The notes under the pieces were generated by a model that worked only from the letters and a program-made list of their open reading frames with translations, made no database searches and had not been told where the DNA came from. The position numbers were made by a program, and so were the translations under genes. From assembly GCA_963723965.1 (NCBI GenBank), contig CAVRSV010000009.1, positions 79,489-143,488 of the forward strand: 64,000 nt of DNA. The letters are read 5' to 3'. Positions 42,818-51,234 of the stretch are shown piece by piece; position 1 is the first letter of the stretch, and every line of letters starts with the position of its first letter. This DNA comes from JARRKC01 sp963723965. GTDB lineage: Bacteria > Acidobacteriota > UBA6911 > RPQK01 > JAPXNP01.

Positions 42818-43666
42818 GTGACCAAACCAGCGGATGATCGAATTCAGGCCATCTTGACATCACCCAGCTATCGCCTCGTCGAGGAAGATACGGAATTCCT
42901 GGCCCGGGACGAGCTGCGCCCGGTCCGAATGCAGCTCGAGCTGCTGAAACCGGAGATCTTCTTCTCGGAACAGGACATTCGATCCACGATCGTCGTCTTT
43001 GGCGGGACCCAGATCGTGGAACGCTCCATGGCCGAGAAGCGGCTGCAGAGGGCGGAGGAATCGTTGAAGGCCTTTCCGAACAACGCCAGTCTGGCCCGCG
43101 AGGTCGAGGTCGCCAAGCGCATCATTGCCAAGAGCCAGTATTACGACAAGGCACGGGAATTTGCCCGGATCGTCGCCACCGATTCGAGCGCGGGGGCGGA
43201 CCACAGCTACGTCATCGTGACGGGAGGGGGCCCCGGCATCATGGAGGCCGCCAACCGAGGTGCTTACGAGGCGGGCGCCAAGTCGATCGGACTCAACATC
43301 ACATTGCCCACCGAACAACGGCCGAATCCCTATATCACCCCCGGTCTTTGCTTCCAGTTCCACTATTTCGCGCTGCGCAAGATGCACTTCCTGTTGCGCG
43401 CCCAGGGGCTGGTCATCTTCCCCGGCGGCTTCGGCACCCTGGACGAGTTGCTGGATGCGCTGACTCTAAGGCAGACGGATCGCATGCAGGAGATACCGAT
43501 CATTCTGTTCGGGCGCGACTACTGGGACCGGGTGGTCGACTTCCACTTTCTCGCCGATGAGGGCGTTATCCGGGATTCCCATCTCGAGCTGATCCAGTAC
43601 ACGGACGATCCGCGGGAGGCCTGGGACATGATCCGGCGCTTCCACGGTCACTCGGACGAGGGCTGA
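42818..43666 (+). CDS. LOG-family protein (TIGR00730-type nucleoside 5'-monophosphate phosphoribohydrolase)
   Basis: A 282-residue Rossmann-fold protein starting at GTG 42818. The family motifs are GGGPGIMEAANRGAYEAGA and PGGFGTLDELLDALTL (PGGxGTxxE). In characterised LOG proteins they bind nucleotide 5'-monophosphate and cleave the base. The N-terminal ~80 residues (EQDIRSTIVVFGGTQI onward) are typical of the longer bacterial subgroup. Older annotation as lysine decarboxylase is not supported. In bacteria it probably acts in nucleotide turnover. Confidence 0.88.
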   Translation: MTKPADDRIQAILTSPSYRLVEEDTEFLARDELRPVRMQLELLKPEIFFSEQDIRSTIVVFGGTQIVERSMAEKRLQRAEESLKAFPNNASLAREVEVAKRIIAKSQYYDKAREFARIVATDSSAGADHSYVIVTGGGPGIMEAANRGAYEAGAKSIGLNITLPTEQRPNPYITPGLCFQFHYFALRKMHFLLRAQGLVIFPGGFGTLDELLDALTLRQTDRMQEIPIILFGRDYWDRVVDFHFLADEGVIRDSHLELIQYTDDPREAWDMIRRFHGHSDEG

Positions 43667-43769
43667 CGCAGGCAGAGTCGAAACCCCGTTTACAGGGGAC
43701 TTCGGGCAGGTCGAGGGGGATGCGGGGCGGGACGACTGCCCGTCCTTTGTCGTTCGGTCCGGCCGGGGA

Positions 43770-44039
43770 TTACTCGCGGGCGCGGCTGAGCATCCGCTTG
43801 AACCAGGAGATACCGGCTTCCTTCTGCTGCGCGTCGCGTCGCTCGCGGTCCTGTTGCCGGGCCAGTTTCTGGAGGAAGGCGTCTCCCTCCGGCTCATGAC
43901 AGTGCTTGTATTTCTTCCCGCTTCCACAAGGGCAGGGATCATTTCTGCCCACGCGCAGAACCCGGCGTGGTCCAAAATCGACGGACTTCGGAAGGCGAAT
44001 CTTCTCGGAGGCGCCGGATGCGGATCTTCTGAAAAACAT
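43770..44039 (-). CDS. SEC-C motif zinc-binding protein
   Basis: An 89-residue protein with the SEC-C motif VGRNDPCPCGSGKKYKHCH at residues about 28-46, the same Cys3His/Cys zinc site as at the SecA C-terminus. A basic N-terminus (FFRRSASGASEKIRLPKS) and a charged C-terminal helix surround it. It is free-standing, not a SecA fragment. Such small proteins may bind SecB, ribosomes or nucleic acid; the function is unknown. ATG 44039 is preferred to the in-frame 44156. Confidence 0.8.
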   Translation of the reverse strand: MFFRRSASGASEKIRLPKSVDFGPRRVLRVGRNDPCPCGSGKKYKHCHEPEGDAFLQKLARQQDRERRDAQQKEAGISWFKRMLSRARE

Positions 44040-44170
44040 AGAGCAAATCTTCCCATTTCGGGCGGTCTCGGAGGCCGCCGGATCACCTCTGAATAGTAAC
44101 GCCTGCGGGGCATCTTGTCCAACTGCTGCAGGGGCGCGAGCCGTCGGAAGGCCCATGCTATAGTCCTTGC

Positions 44171-44704
44171 ATGGACGGTCCTCCCGCCATCACCGAGACG
44201 GTCCTCAGCGAGCGCCAAATCCAGCGCCGGGTGGATGAGTTGGGGGCCCGCATTTCCGCCGATTATCAGGGCCGGGAACCCCTTGTCGTGGCGGTCTTGC
44301 GCGGAGCGGCCATCTTTCATGCCGATTTGATTCGAAGGCTCGAGCCCCACATCAGCATCGACTTCATCGCCGTCTCCAGCTACGGGGCGGAGACCCAAAG
44401 CTCGGGAGAAGTCAAGCTGATCAAAGACCTCGAGAGCGGCGTCCACGACACCGATCTGATTCTGGTCGAGGACATCGTCGACACCGGGCTGACCCTGGAC
44501 TACCTGGTCCGGCTGCTGCAGAGCCGCCGGCCCCGCTCCCTCCGGGTCTGCAGTCTCCTGTCGAAGCCCTCCCGGCGCCAGGTCCCGGCCCGGATCGACT
44601 ATCTCGGCTTCGAGATTCCCGATCGCTTCGTGGTCGGTTACGGTCTGGACCTGAACCAGCGCTTCCGCAATCTCCCCTATATCGGTGCCGTGGACGGGAT
44701 CTGA
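44171..44704 (+). CDS. hpt: Hypoxanthine phosphoribosyltransferase
   Basis: A 177-residue purine salvage enzyme that makes IMP/GMP from hypoxanthine/guanine and PRPP. The PRPP-binding motif is LILVEDIVDTGLTLDYL (about residues 97-113). VVAVLRGAAIFHADLIR and the C-terminal FVVGYGLDLNQRFRNLPYIG match HPRT. It is divergent from the SEC-C gene. The product of adenosine deaminase (2 kb region) feeds this step after nucleoside cleavage. The gene is followed by a 1-kb repeat region. Confidence 0.95.
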   Translation: MDGPPAITETVLSERQIQRRVDELGARISADYQGREPLVVAVLRGAAIFHADLIRRLEPHISIDFIAVSSYGAETQSSGEVKLIKDLESGVHDTDLILVEDIVDTGLTLDYLVRLLQSRRPRSLRVCSLLSKPSRRQVPARIDYLGFEIPDRFVVGYGLDLNQRFRNLPYIGAVDGI

Positions 44705-44722
44705 GATCGCCGATTTCCCGGG

Positions 44723-44958
44723 GGGGGTGTTGCCCGAATGGCAAGGGTTGCGTTGGATCGGACGGTGGCAGGCAGGCGAATGCACGGCGGGTTGGTTCCA
44801 CGCAACGGCGCAAAGAAGGACGCCAAGCCGCTACCCACAAAGAATCTCCTTTGCGGCGTGGCGTACTTGGCGCCTTTGCGTGAGATCAGGCTGCCGAGTC
44901 CTCACTCCAGTGGGGGCACCCCCCGATCGGAGGCCGCAGCCCTTTAGGCAACACGCCC
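44723..44958. mobile_element. Copy 1 of a ~236-bp MITE-like element
   Basis: The left end GGGGGTGTTGCC (44723-44734) and right end GGCAACACGCCC (44947-44958) are near-perfect inverted repeats. The internal ~190 bp matches copy 2 at 45182-45418 with only scattered substitutions. It contains the imperfect inverted motif GGCGCAAAG ... GCGCCTTTGCG. It has no transposase and the short open frames inside it are not genes. Any target-site duplication is unclear. Confidence 0.65.
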
Positions 44959-45181
44959 GCGGGCTTCACGGCCCCCGTTCCAGGTTCTGCAGTTCCGAGC
45001 CTCCCGCTCTCCCGTCTCGCGCTCCCGTTCTCCCGTTCTCCGGGCCCGGCGCGGGGCGCCTCACTTCGTTCGGGTTCTGAAAAACGGAGCGGCATCCCGT
45101 TCTCCCGCGCTCCCGCCCTCCCGTCCTCCGGGCCGAACGGCGAAGGCCCAACGCCGAAGTGCGAAGGGCGAAGGGCGAAGT
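44959..45181. repeat. Short-period repeats between the two 236-bp elements
   Basis: This stretch contains TCCCGTTC-type 8-bp units (about 44999-45045), a second run of CTCCCGC units (about 45099-45125) and GCGAAGG, GCGAAGG, GCGAAGT heptads (45161-45181). I see no gene. Confidence 0.6.
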
Positions 45182-45418
45182 GCGGGTTGTCCGAATGGCA
45201 AGGGCTGTGTTGGATCGGACGGTGGCAGGCGGGCGAATGCACGGCGGGTTGGTTCCACGCAACGGCGCAAAGAAGGACGCAAAGCCGCCAGCCACAAAGA
45301 ATCTCCTTGCGGCGTGGCGTACTTGGCGCCTTTGCGTGAGATCAGGCTGCCGAGTCCTCACTCCAGAGGGGGCAGGGCGCGACCGAAAAGAAACCAAGAC
45401 CAACTGGGCAACACGCCC
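45182..45418. mobile_element. Copy 2 of the ~236-bp MITE-like element
   Basis: A direct repeat of 44723-44958. The left end is eroded (GCGGGTTGTCC); the right end GGCAACACGCCC (45407-45418) is intact. The first ~195 bp is close to copy 1, and the right ~35 bp differs except for the terminal repeat. A solitary matching end at 7690-7701 suggests further copies in the genome. Confidence 0.65.
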
Positions 45419-45733
45419 TCGGGTTTCGGGTTCTGCGGGAGACGGAAGTTTGGACATCGGGGAGCCTCGGTTTACGGATCGGTGACAGCAACGCAGACGA
45501 TTTGACAGCGGGCTTCACGTAGCGCGAGAGCAAGTGCGCTGCCGGTCCGGGCTCCCGTTTCCCGTTTCCCGTTTCCCGGCTCCCGTTTCCCGTCCCCAAA
45601 TCGAAAATCGAAAATCGAAAAGCTCAAATCGTCTATCATGGTGTCAACATTGATTTCAGTTTCCATCTTTTTGTAGTGGCTCCGGTTTTTCCCGCCGGAG
45701 GTTCCGCCCGCGGGGCGGCAGGAGGGATGCTCG
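45419..45733. repeat. Gene-free interval with heptad arrays upstream of the HD gene
   Basis: The main feature is an array at 45554-45631. It has six CCCGTTT/CCCGGCT/CCCGTCC units, then after two bases AAATCGA three times and AAAGCTC, all in 7-bp register. From about 45640 to 45733 is the probable leader of the HD-domain gene, with GGCAGGAGGGATG just before its start. Confidence 0.7.
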
Positions 45734-46297
45734 ATGGTGCCGACACGCGAGGCCGCCTGGGATCTGCTGAACGAGTACACCCGCAACCCGAACCTGATCA
45801 AGCATGCCCTGGCCGTCGAGGCGGCCATGCGCGCCTACGCCGAGAAGTTCGGGGAGGATCCCGAGCGGTGGGGAATCGTCGGCCTTCTCCACGACTTCGA
45901 CTACGATCGGTTTCCGGACGAACATCCGTGGAAAGGCGCCGCCGTTCTGGAAGAGCTGGGCTATCCGGACGACATCGTCCATGCCGTGAAATCCCACGCC
46001 GATTTCACGGGGACGCCCCGGGACCGGCTGATGGACCGGGCTCTGTTCGCCGTGGACGAGCTGTGCGGGTTCATCACCGCGGCCACACTCGTGCGACCGG
46101 GCAAGCGGGTGGCCGAGCTGCCGGTTCGGTCGGTCAAGAAGAAGATGAAGGACAAGGCATTTGCCCGGACCGTGAATCGGGAGGACATACGGACCGGTGC
46201 TCAGGAGTTGGGTGTCGACCTCGATGAACACATAGGATTCGTCATTTCTGCGATGGCTCGGGTCGCGGGTGAGCTGGGCCTTGAAGGCGGTGAATGA
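45734..46297 (+). CDS. HD-domain phosphohydrolase
   Basis: A 187-residue HD-superfamily protein. The metal site is visible as KHALAVEAAMR (first His), GLLHDFDYDRFP (HD) and KSHADFTG (His). The C-terminal part is helical. This looks like the short HDIG-type proteins in many genomes whose substrate, probably a phosphorylated small molecule or nucleotide, is unknown. GGAGGGATGCTCG precedes the ATG. It ends 12 bases before acs and is probably in the same operon. Confidence 0.85.
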   Translation: MVPTREAAWDLLNEYTRNPNLIKHALAVEAAMRAYAEKFGEDPERWGIVGLLHDFDYDRFPDEHPWKGAAVLEELGYPDDIVHAVKSHADFTGTPRDRLMDRALFAVDELCGFITAATLVRPGKRVAELPVRSVKKKMKDKAFARTVNREDIRTGAQELGVDLDEHIGFVISAMARVAGELGLEGGE

Positions 46298-46309
46298 GGA
46301 GAGGACCAC

Positions 46310-48271
46310 ATGGCAAAGGAAGTTGGCTCCATCGAAGCATTGCTGAAGGAGGACCGAAGGTTCGAACCCTCGGAGGAATTCCGCGGGCAGGCGAACTGGA
46401 AGGATCCCGAGATCTACGCCCGGGCGGCCAAAGACCCCGAAGGCTTCTGGGCAGAGATGGCCCAGGAGGTCCACTGGTTCAAGCCCTGGGACAGCGTGCT
46501 CGACTGGAAACCCCCCTCGGCCCGATGGTTCGTGGGTGGCACCACGAATGTCTGCTACAACTGTGTGGATCGGCACCTCAAAACCTGGCGGAAGAACAAG
46601 GCCGCCATCATTTGGGAGGGCGAGCCGATTCATGCCCGCCGGGTCATCACGTATCAGGAGCTCTACCGGGAAGTGAATCGCTGTGCCGCCGCTCTGAAGC
46701 GGCTCGGCGTACAGCGTGGGGAGCGGGTGGCTCTTTACATGGGAATGATCCCCGAACTGGCCATCTCGATGCTGGCCTGCGCCCGCATCGGTGCGCCCCA
46801 CACGGTGGTTTTCGGAGGGTTCAGCCCCGATGCTCTGCGAGATCGGATCAACGACTCCGGCGCCAAGGTGTTGATCACCGCCGATGGCGCCTGGCGGCGG
46901 GGCAATCGCGTGCCTCTCAAGGAGAATGCCGATCAAGCGCTGAAGCATTGCCACACGATCGAACATGTCCTGGTCGTCAATCACGCCATGGATGCCAGAG
47001 ACGTCGACCTGGAAGGCTACCGGGACCACTGGTGGCACCGTGAAATGGACCGCAGCGGACATGCGGAGGTCGAAGTAGAGGAACTGGACTCGGAACACCC
47101 GCTCTATATCCTCTACACGTCGGGAACGACGGGGAAACCCAAGGGGCTGCTCCATACCACGGGGGGCTACCTGGTCGGGACGCACACCACGACCAAATAT
47201 GTGTTCGACCTGAAGGACAGCGACACCTATTGGTGTGCTGCCGACATTGGTTGGGTCACCGGGCACAGCTACATCGTCTACGGACCTCTGTCGAACGGCG
47301 CCACACTGCTCATGTACGAAGGAGCCCCCAATCATCCGCACAAGGGCCGGATGTGGCAGATCGTCGAGCGCAATGAGGTGAACATCCTCTACACGGCTCC
47401 GACCGCCATCCGCTCCTTCATGGCTTGGGGCGCTCAGTATCCCGAACAGTACGACTTGAGCTCACTGCGGCTGCTGGGGACGGTGGGCGAGCCCATCAAT
47501 CCCGAAGCCTGGATGTGGTACCGCGACAAGATCGGGTCGGGACGCACCCCCGTCGTCGACACCTGGTGGCAGACGGAAACGGGCATGATCATGATCACTC
47601 CACTGCCCGGTATCACGGCGACGAAACCGGGTTCGGCGACGCGTCCCTTCCCCGGCGTGGACGCCGCAGTGGTCGATGAAGCGGGAAATCCCGTGCAGGT
47701 CGGCGGCGGCTACCTCGTCCTGAACAAACCCTGGCCGGCCATGGCCCGGACGATCTGGGGCGACCCCGAGCGCTGGAAGGAAACCTACTGGCGGAGATTT
47801 CCCGGCAGGTATTTTACCGGCGACAGCGCCAAGCGGGACGAGGACGGCTACTTCTGGGTCCTGGGCCGCGTCGACGACGTGCTCAATGTCTCGGGCCACC
47901 GGATCGGGACGATGGAGGTCGAGAGCGCTCTGGTCAGCCATCCGGCCGTCGCGGAAGCGGCCGTCATCGGCGTGGCCCACCCCATCAAGGGCCAGGCCAT
48001 CGCCGCATTCGTGGTTCTGGTGGAGGAAGTGGAAGGCAGCAACAAGCTGATCGACGAATTGCGCAATCATGTCGCGGAGAAGATCGGGGCGATCGCCCGG
48101 CCGGAGAGCCTTTTCCTGACCCGAGAGCTCCCCAAGACGCGTAGCGGGAAGATCATGCGGCGCCTTTTGCGCGACATCGCCGAAGGCCGGATCCTCAGTG
48201 ATACGACGACTCTCGCCGATGCCGACGTGCTGGGACAGATCAAGGAGATGTACGAGGAACAAGGGGAGTAG
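46310..48271 (+). CDS. acs: Acetyl-coenzyme A synthetase
   Basis: A 653-residue AMP-forming ligase that activates acetate to acetyl-CoA. The ATP/AMP loop is YTSGTTGKPKG, the acetate-pocket region is WWQTETGMIMITPLPG, and the hinge is GRVDDVLNVSGHRIGTMEVE. The catalytic, regulatable lysine is in PKTRSGKIMRRLLRD, the site usually acetylated by Pat-type enzymes. Length fits Acs (about 650), distinguishing it from shorter medium-chain ligases. GAGGAGAGGACCAC precedes the ATG. A heptad array follows within 10 bases of the stop. Confidence 0.96.
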   Translation: MAKEVGSIEALLKEDRRFEPSEEFRGQANWKDPEIYARAAKDPEGFWAEMAQEVHWFKPWDSVLDWKPPSARWFVGGTTNVCYNCVDRHLKTWRKNKAAIIWEGEPIHARRVITYQELYREVNRCAAALKRLGVQRGERVALYMGMIPELAISMLACARIGAPHTVVFGGFSPDALRDRINDSGAKVLITADGAWRRGNRVPLKENADQALKHCHTIEHVLVVNHAMDARDVDLEGYRDHWWHREMDRSGHAEVEVEELDSEHPLYILYTSGTTGKPKGLLHTTGGYLVGTHTTTKYVFDLKDSDTYWCAADIGWVTGHSYIVYGPLSNGATLLMYEGAPNHPHKGRMWQIVERNEVNILYTAPTAIRSFMAWGAQYPEQYDLSSLRLLGTVGEPINPEAWMWYRDKIGSGRTPVVDTWWQTETGMIMITPLPGITATKPGSATRPFPGVDAAVVDEAGNPVQVGGGYLVLNKPWPAMARTIWGDPERWKETYWRRFPGRYFTGDSAKRDEDGYFWVLGRVDDVLNVSGHRIGTMEVESALVSHPAVAEAAVIGVAHPIKGQAIAAFVVLVEEVEGSNKLIDELRNHVAEKIGAIARPESLFLTRELPKTRSGKIMRRLLRDIAEGRILSDTTTLADADVLGQIKEMYEEQGE

Positions 48272-48280
48272 GGGGAGTTT

Positions 48281-48315
48281 GAGACTTGAGATTTGAGATT
48301 TAGGATTTACGATTT
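48281..48315. repeat. Heptad repeat array behind acs
   Basis: GAGACTT, GAGATTT, GAGATTT, AGGATTT and ACGATTT in exact 7-bp register, starting nine bases after the acs stop. It is inverted relative to the array at 48432-48494, 117 bases away. Confidence 0.85.
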
Positions 48316-48431
48316 GGTGGCGTGCGGGAATCGGGAGCCGTCAAACCTGGAATACGGCGGCGGAGTGTAGAGGCCGAAACACGGGACGGCGGAACCGCGA
48401 ACTCAGGAACTCGGAACCCCTGCCTTGCTCC

Positions 48432-48494
48432 AAATCGTAAATCGTAAATCGTAAATCTCAAATCTCAAATCTCAAATCTCAAGTCTCGACTCTC
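48432..48494. repeat. Nine perfect heptads overlapping the stop codon of the phosphohexomutase gene
   Basis: AAATCGT three times, AAATCTC four times, AAGTCTC and GACTCTC without a register slip. The stop codon of the minus-strand mutase (48493-48495) overlaps the last unit. In the mutase direction the order is GAGATTT then ACGATTT, the same order as behind acs in the acs direction. Confidence 0.88.
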
Positions 48495-49863
48495 ATCCCG
48501 CGTCCCGGGCGAAGGGCCGGAAGTACTCCAGGGCGGCATCGATCAGGCGGCGGGCCGCAGCCGGGTCCTCGGCCTCCGCGGTGAGACGCACGAGGGGTTC
48601 CGTGTTGGAGGCCCGGATCAGAAGCCAGCGGTCGGGCCAGCTCACTTTGACGCCATCGGTCAGATCCATTTCTGCGTCCCCATATACCCGCTTCATCAGG
48701 CGCAGGTAGGCCGACGCGTCCCTCGAGCGGCAGGGAACGGAGACTCTGGTGATGCCGCAGGGAGGCAGCGAGGCGAGGACGCGGGAGACGGGACTTCCTT
48801 CCCGCACGAGATGTTCGAGCACCAGGGCCATCGCGACGAAGCTGTCCCGACAGCGGTTGATTTCGGGAACGATGACGCCGCCGTTTCCCTCGCCGCCGAC
48901 GGGTGCGCCGACCTCGGCCATCTTCTCGAGGACATGGGCCTCGCCCACGGGACAGCGATAGACGGGACAACCGCGGGCGTCGGCGATGCTCTCGATCATG
49001 CGGCTCGTCGAAACGCTCACGACGACGGGGCCGGGGCGCTCCTGCAGGACCCGCCGAGCCGCCAGGGCGACGGTAAAGTCTTCGCCCGGCGGCCGGCCCA
49101 GTTCGTCGACCAGGGCCAGACGATCCGCGTCCGCATCTTGGGCGAACCCGATGTCTGCTTCGTGCGCCAGGACTGCGGCGCTCAGCGCGGAAAGGTGATC
49201 GGCGACCGGCTCGGGATCCCTGGGGAAGGGCTGGTCCGGATCCGTGTGGATCTCGATGACCTCGCAGCCCAGATCCCGAAGGAAGCCCGGGGTCACCTCG
49301 GAAGCCGCCGCGTTGCAGCAGTCCACGACGACCCGAAATCCTCGCTTCCTGATTGAGGCTACGTCCACGAATGCAGTGACCGCCCGAAGGTGCTCGGCCA
49401 CGGCGTTCCGGTCGTCCCGGATCTCCGGAACACGATCGGCGTCGACCCGTGCGTACACCCCCTGGTGGTACAGGTCGAGCAGTTCGGAGAATTGGTAGGG
49501 CCGCAATGCCTCGCCGGCTCCGGTGCAGAACTTGAGTGCGTTCCACTCTTCGGGGTTGTGGCTTGCCGTGATGCTGATTCCGCCGGCCTCGCCATGCTGG
49601 TGAACGTGAAACTGCAGCGTGGGTGTCGGGACGACGCCCAGTTGAACGGGGACGCAGCCGACCGAGAGAAGGCCGGCCGTCACGGCCGGCGCGACCATGA
49701 CGCGCGAAGGCCGAGTGTCCGTCCCGATGGCGATGGGCCCGGGCCCGCAGTAGGTGCCGAAAGCGGCGGAGAAAGCGGCCACGATCTCCGGAGTCAGGGA
49801 CGTGCCGGCGATCCCTCGCACTCCGGAAACGCCGATCTTCAGAGAAGGTGGGTGGCCCTTCAT
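48493..49863 (-). CDS. glmM: Phosphohexomutase (GlmM/PMM-PGM family)
   Basis: A 456-residue alpha-D-phosphohexomutase. All family sites are present: the phosphoserine loop GGISITASHNPEEWNALKF (Ser about 101), the metal loop DADADRLAL, the sugar loop GGEGNGGVIVP and the phosphate-binding RASNTEPLVRL. The sugar loop GEGNGG favours GlmM-like or archaeal-type phosphoglucosamine/phosphomannomutase specificity, so the symbol is tentative. It overlaps an upstream paralogue by 4 bases and is third in a kinase-mutase-mutase operon. Confidence 0.82.
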   Translation of the reverse strand: MKGHPPSLKIGVSGVRGIAGTSLTPEIVAAFSAAFGTYCGPGPIAIGTDTRPSRVMVAPAVTAGLLSVGCVPVQLGVVPTPTLQFHVHQHGEAGGISITASHNPEEWNALKFCTGAGEALRPYQFSELLDLYHQGVYARVDADRVPEIRDDRNAVAEHLRAVTAFVDVASIRKRGFRVVVDCCNAAASEVTPGFLRDLGCEVIEIHTDPDQPFPRDPEPVADHLSALSAAVLAHEADIGFAQDADADRLALVDELGRPPGEDFTVALAARRVLQERPGPVVVSVSTSRMIESIADARGCPVYRCPVGEAHVLEKMAEVGAPVGGEGNGGVIVPEINRCRDSFVAMALVLEHLVREGSPVSRVLASLPPCGITRVSVPCRSRDASAYLRLMKRVYGDAEMDLTDGVKVSWPDRWLLIRASNTEPLVRLTAEAEDPAAARRLIDAALEYFRPFARDAG

Positions 49864-51224
49864 GGTTGGCGGTCCCCCGTCAGCGAGCGGTGAATCAGGT
49901 CGCAGCAGCCCTGGTAAATCTCCCCGGTTCGTTCCGCGTCGTTCGATTCGGCAATGATGCGCAGCAGCGGCTCCGTATTGGAGACCCGCAGATGAAGCCA
50001 GGCATCCGGCCAGTCGAGACGGATCCCGTCATCCAGGTTCGTGACCCAGGACCCGTAGAAGCGCCGGCAGGCCGCGAGGGCGCGGTAGGCCGCCGGAGCC
50101 GGACAGCGGATTTGCCCCTTGCGCATCGCCGTCGAGGGAATCATCCGGGCCAGCGACGACAGGGGGACGTGCTGCCGTGCAAGCTCCTCCAGGACGATCC
50201 CGAGAGAAAGCAGCGCGTCGAAGGTCATGGAGGCGGGGAGCGCCGATACTCCTCCTGAACCCTCTCCGGCGACGACGGCGTCGAGTTCCGCCCCCCGGTT
50301 CATTACATGACTCTCCCCGACCGATGTTCGGTGGACCTTCTGCCCGAATTCGGCGGCGACCCGGTCGATTCGTCCCGAGGTCGAGAAGGTGGTGACGACG
50401 GGGCCGGGCCGTCGCCGGAGACGGCTCAGGGCCACCAGGGGCAAGGTGTACTCCTCGGACAGACAGGTGCCGTCTTCACAGACCAGTACCAGGCGGTCCC
50501 CGTCGATGTTGAGCGCGGCCCCGAGATCGAAACGGTCTCGCGATACCGCGCCCGCCAACTCCCCGAGGCTGTCCCGCGTCGGTTCCAGCTGAACTCCCCG
50601 TCCCGGTCCGGGAGCGGAGTTCAGGGCCACCAAACGCACCCCCAGACGCTCCAGGAAGCGCCGTGCGACAGGGACGGTCGCGCCGAAGCGGAAGTCCAGA
50701 GCGATCCGGAACGCCCGTTCCCGAATCTCCTCTTCCGCGATGGCCGAGCAAAGATAGTCCAGATAGGAGTCCGTCAGCACGGGATCGGCAGAAGCCGGGG
50801 CGGCCGGCGCCACTTCGAAGGTGCGGAAGGACGAGGCGTGGAAGAGATCCAGAAACTCCTCGCTCTTGATCGGACTCAGCAGGGAACCCTCCGGACCGAG
50901 CAGCTTCAGGGCATTCCAGCTGGAGTCGTTATGGCTTCCGGTGATCGAAATGCCTCCCGCGGCGCCGGCTTCGCGAAGGGCGAAGGAAACCAGGGGAGTC
51001 GACGTCGGGCCCAGATCGATCACCGGGCATCCGGAGGCCAGCAGGCCGGCCGCGACTGCCTCCTGAAACATGATGGAGGACGCTCGCGAATCCCGCCCGA
51101 TGACAACCGCACCCCCGTCTGCCCAAGTCCCGAAGGCCCGGGCGAAGCGGATCGCCAGCTCCGGATTGAGGGCTTCCCCCACGACCCCGCGAACCCAGCC
51201 GGTTCCAATCTTCAGCTCTCGCAA
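49860..51224 (-). CDS. Divergent phosphohexomutase paralogue
   Basis: A 454-residue paralogue of the downstream mutase, starting at TTG 51224 (GAGGAAG upstream). The same four domains are present, but the active-site loops are altered. The phosphoserine loop reads ISITGSHNDSSWNALKL, so the serine is kept and Ala and Pro are changed. The metal loop reads NIDGDRLVL, where the first Asp of DxDxDR is Asn. The sugar loop is GEGSGG, and the phosphate loop RVSNTEPLLRI is intact. It may be catalytically weakened, have a different substrate, or form a heteromer with its neighbour. Confidence 0.8.
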   Translation of the reverse strand: MRELKIGTGWVRGVVGEALNPELAIRFARAFGTWADGGAVVIGRDSRASSIMFQEAVAAGLLASGCPVIDLGPTSTPLVSFALREAGAAGGISITGSHNDSSWNALKLLGPEGSLLSPIKSEEFLDLFHASSFRTFEVAPAAPASADPVLTDSYLDYLCSAIAEEEIRERAFRIALDFRFGATVPVARRFLERLGVRLVALNSAPGPGRGVQLEPTRDSLGELAGAVSRDRFDLGAALNIDGDRLVLVCEDGTCLSEEYTLPLVALSRLRRRPGPVVTTFSTSGRIDRVAAEFGQKVHRTSVGESHVMNRGAELDAVVAGEGSGGVSALPASMTFDALLSLGIVLEELARQHVPLSSLARMIPSTAMRKGQIRCPAPAAYRALAACRRFYGSWVTNLDDGIRLDWPDAWLHLRVSNTEPLLRIIAESNDAERTGEIYQGCCDLIHRSLTGDRQP

Positions 51225-51234
51225 GGCTTCTTCC

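Noticed and set aside
42818..43666. Lysine decarboxylase
   Set aside because: The PGGxGTxxE and GGGPGIMEA motifs define the LOG phosphoribohydrolase family; the decarboxylase name is an old misannotation.
44738..44947. Short plus-strand open frames inside the two 236-bp elements (also 45159-45485)
   Set aside because: They are translations of the repeat. The two copies shift frame relative to each other and have no domain.
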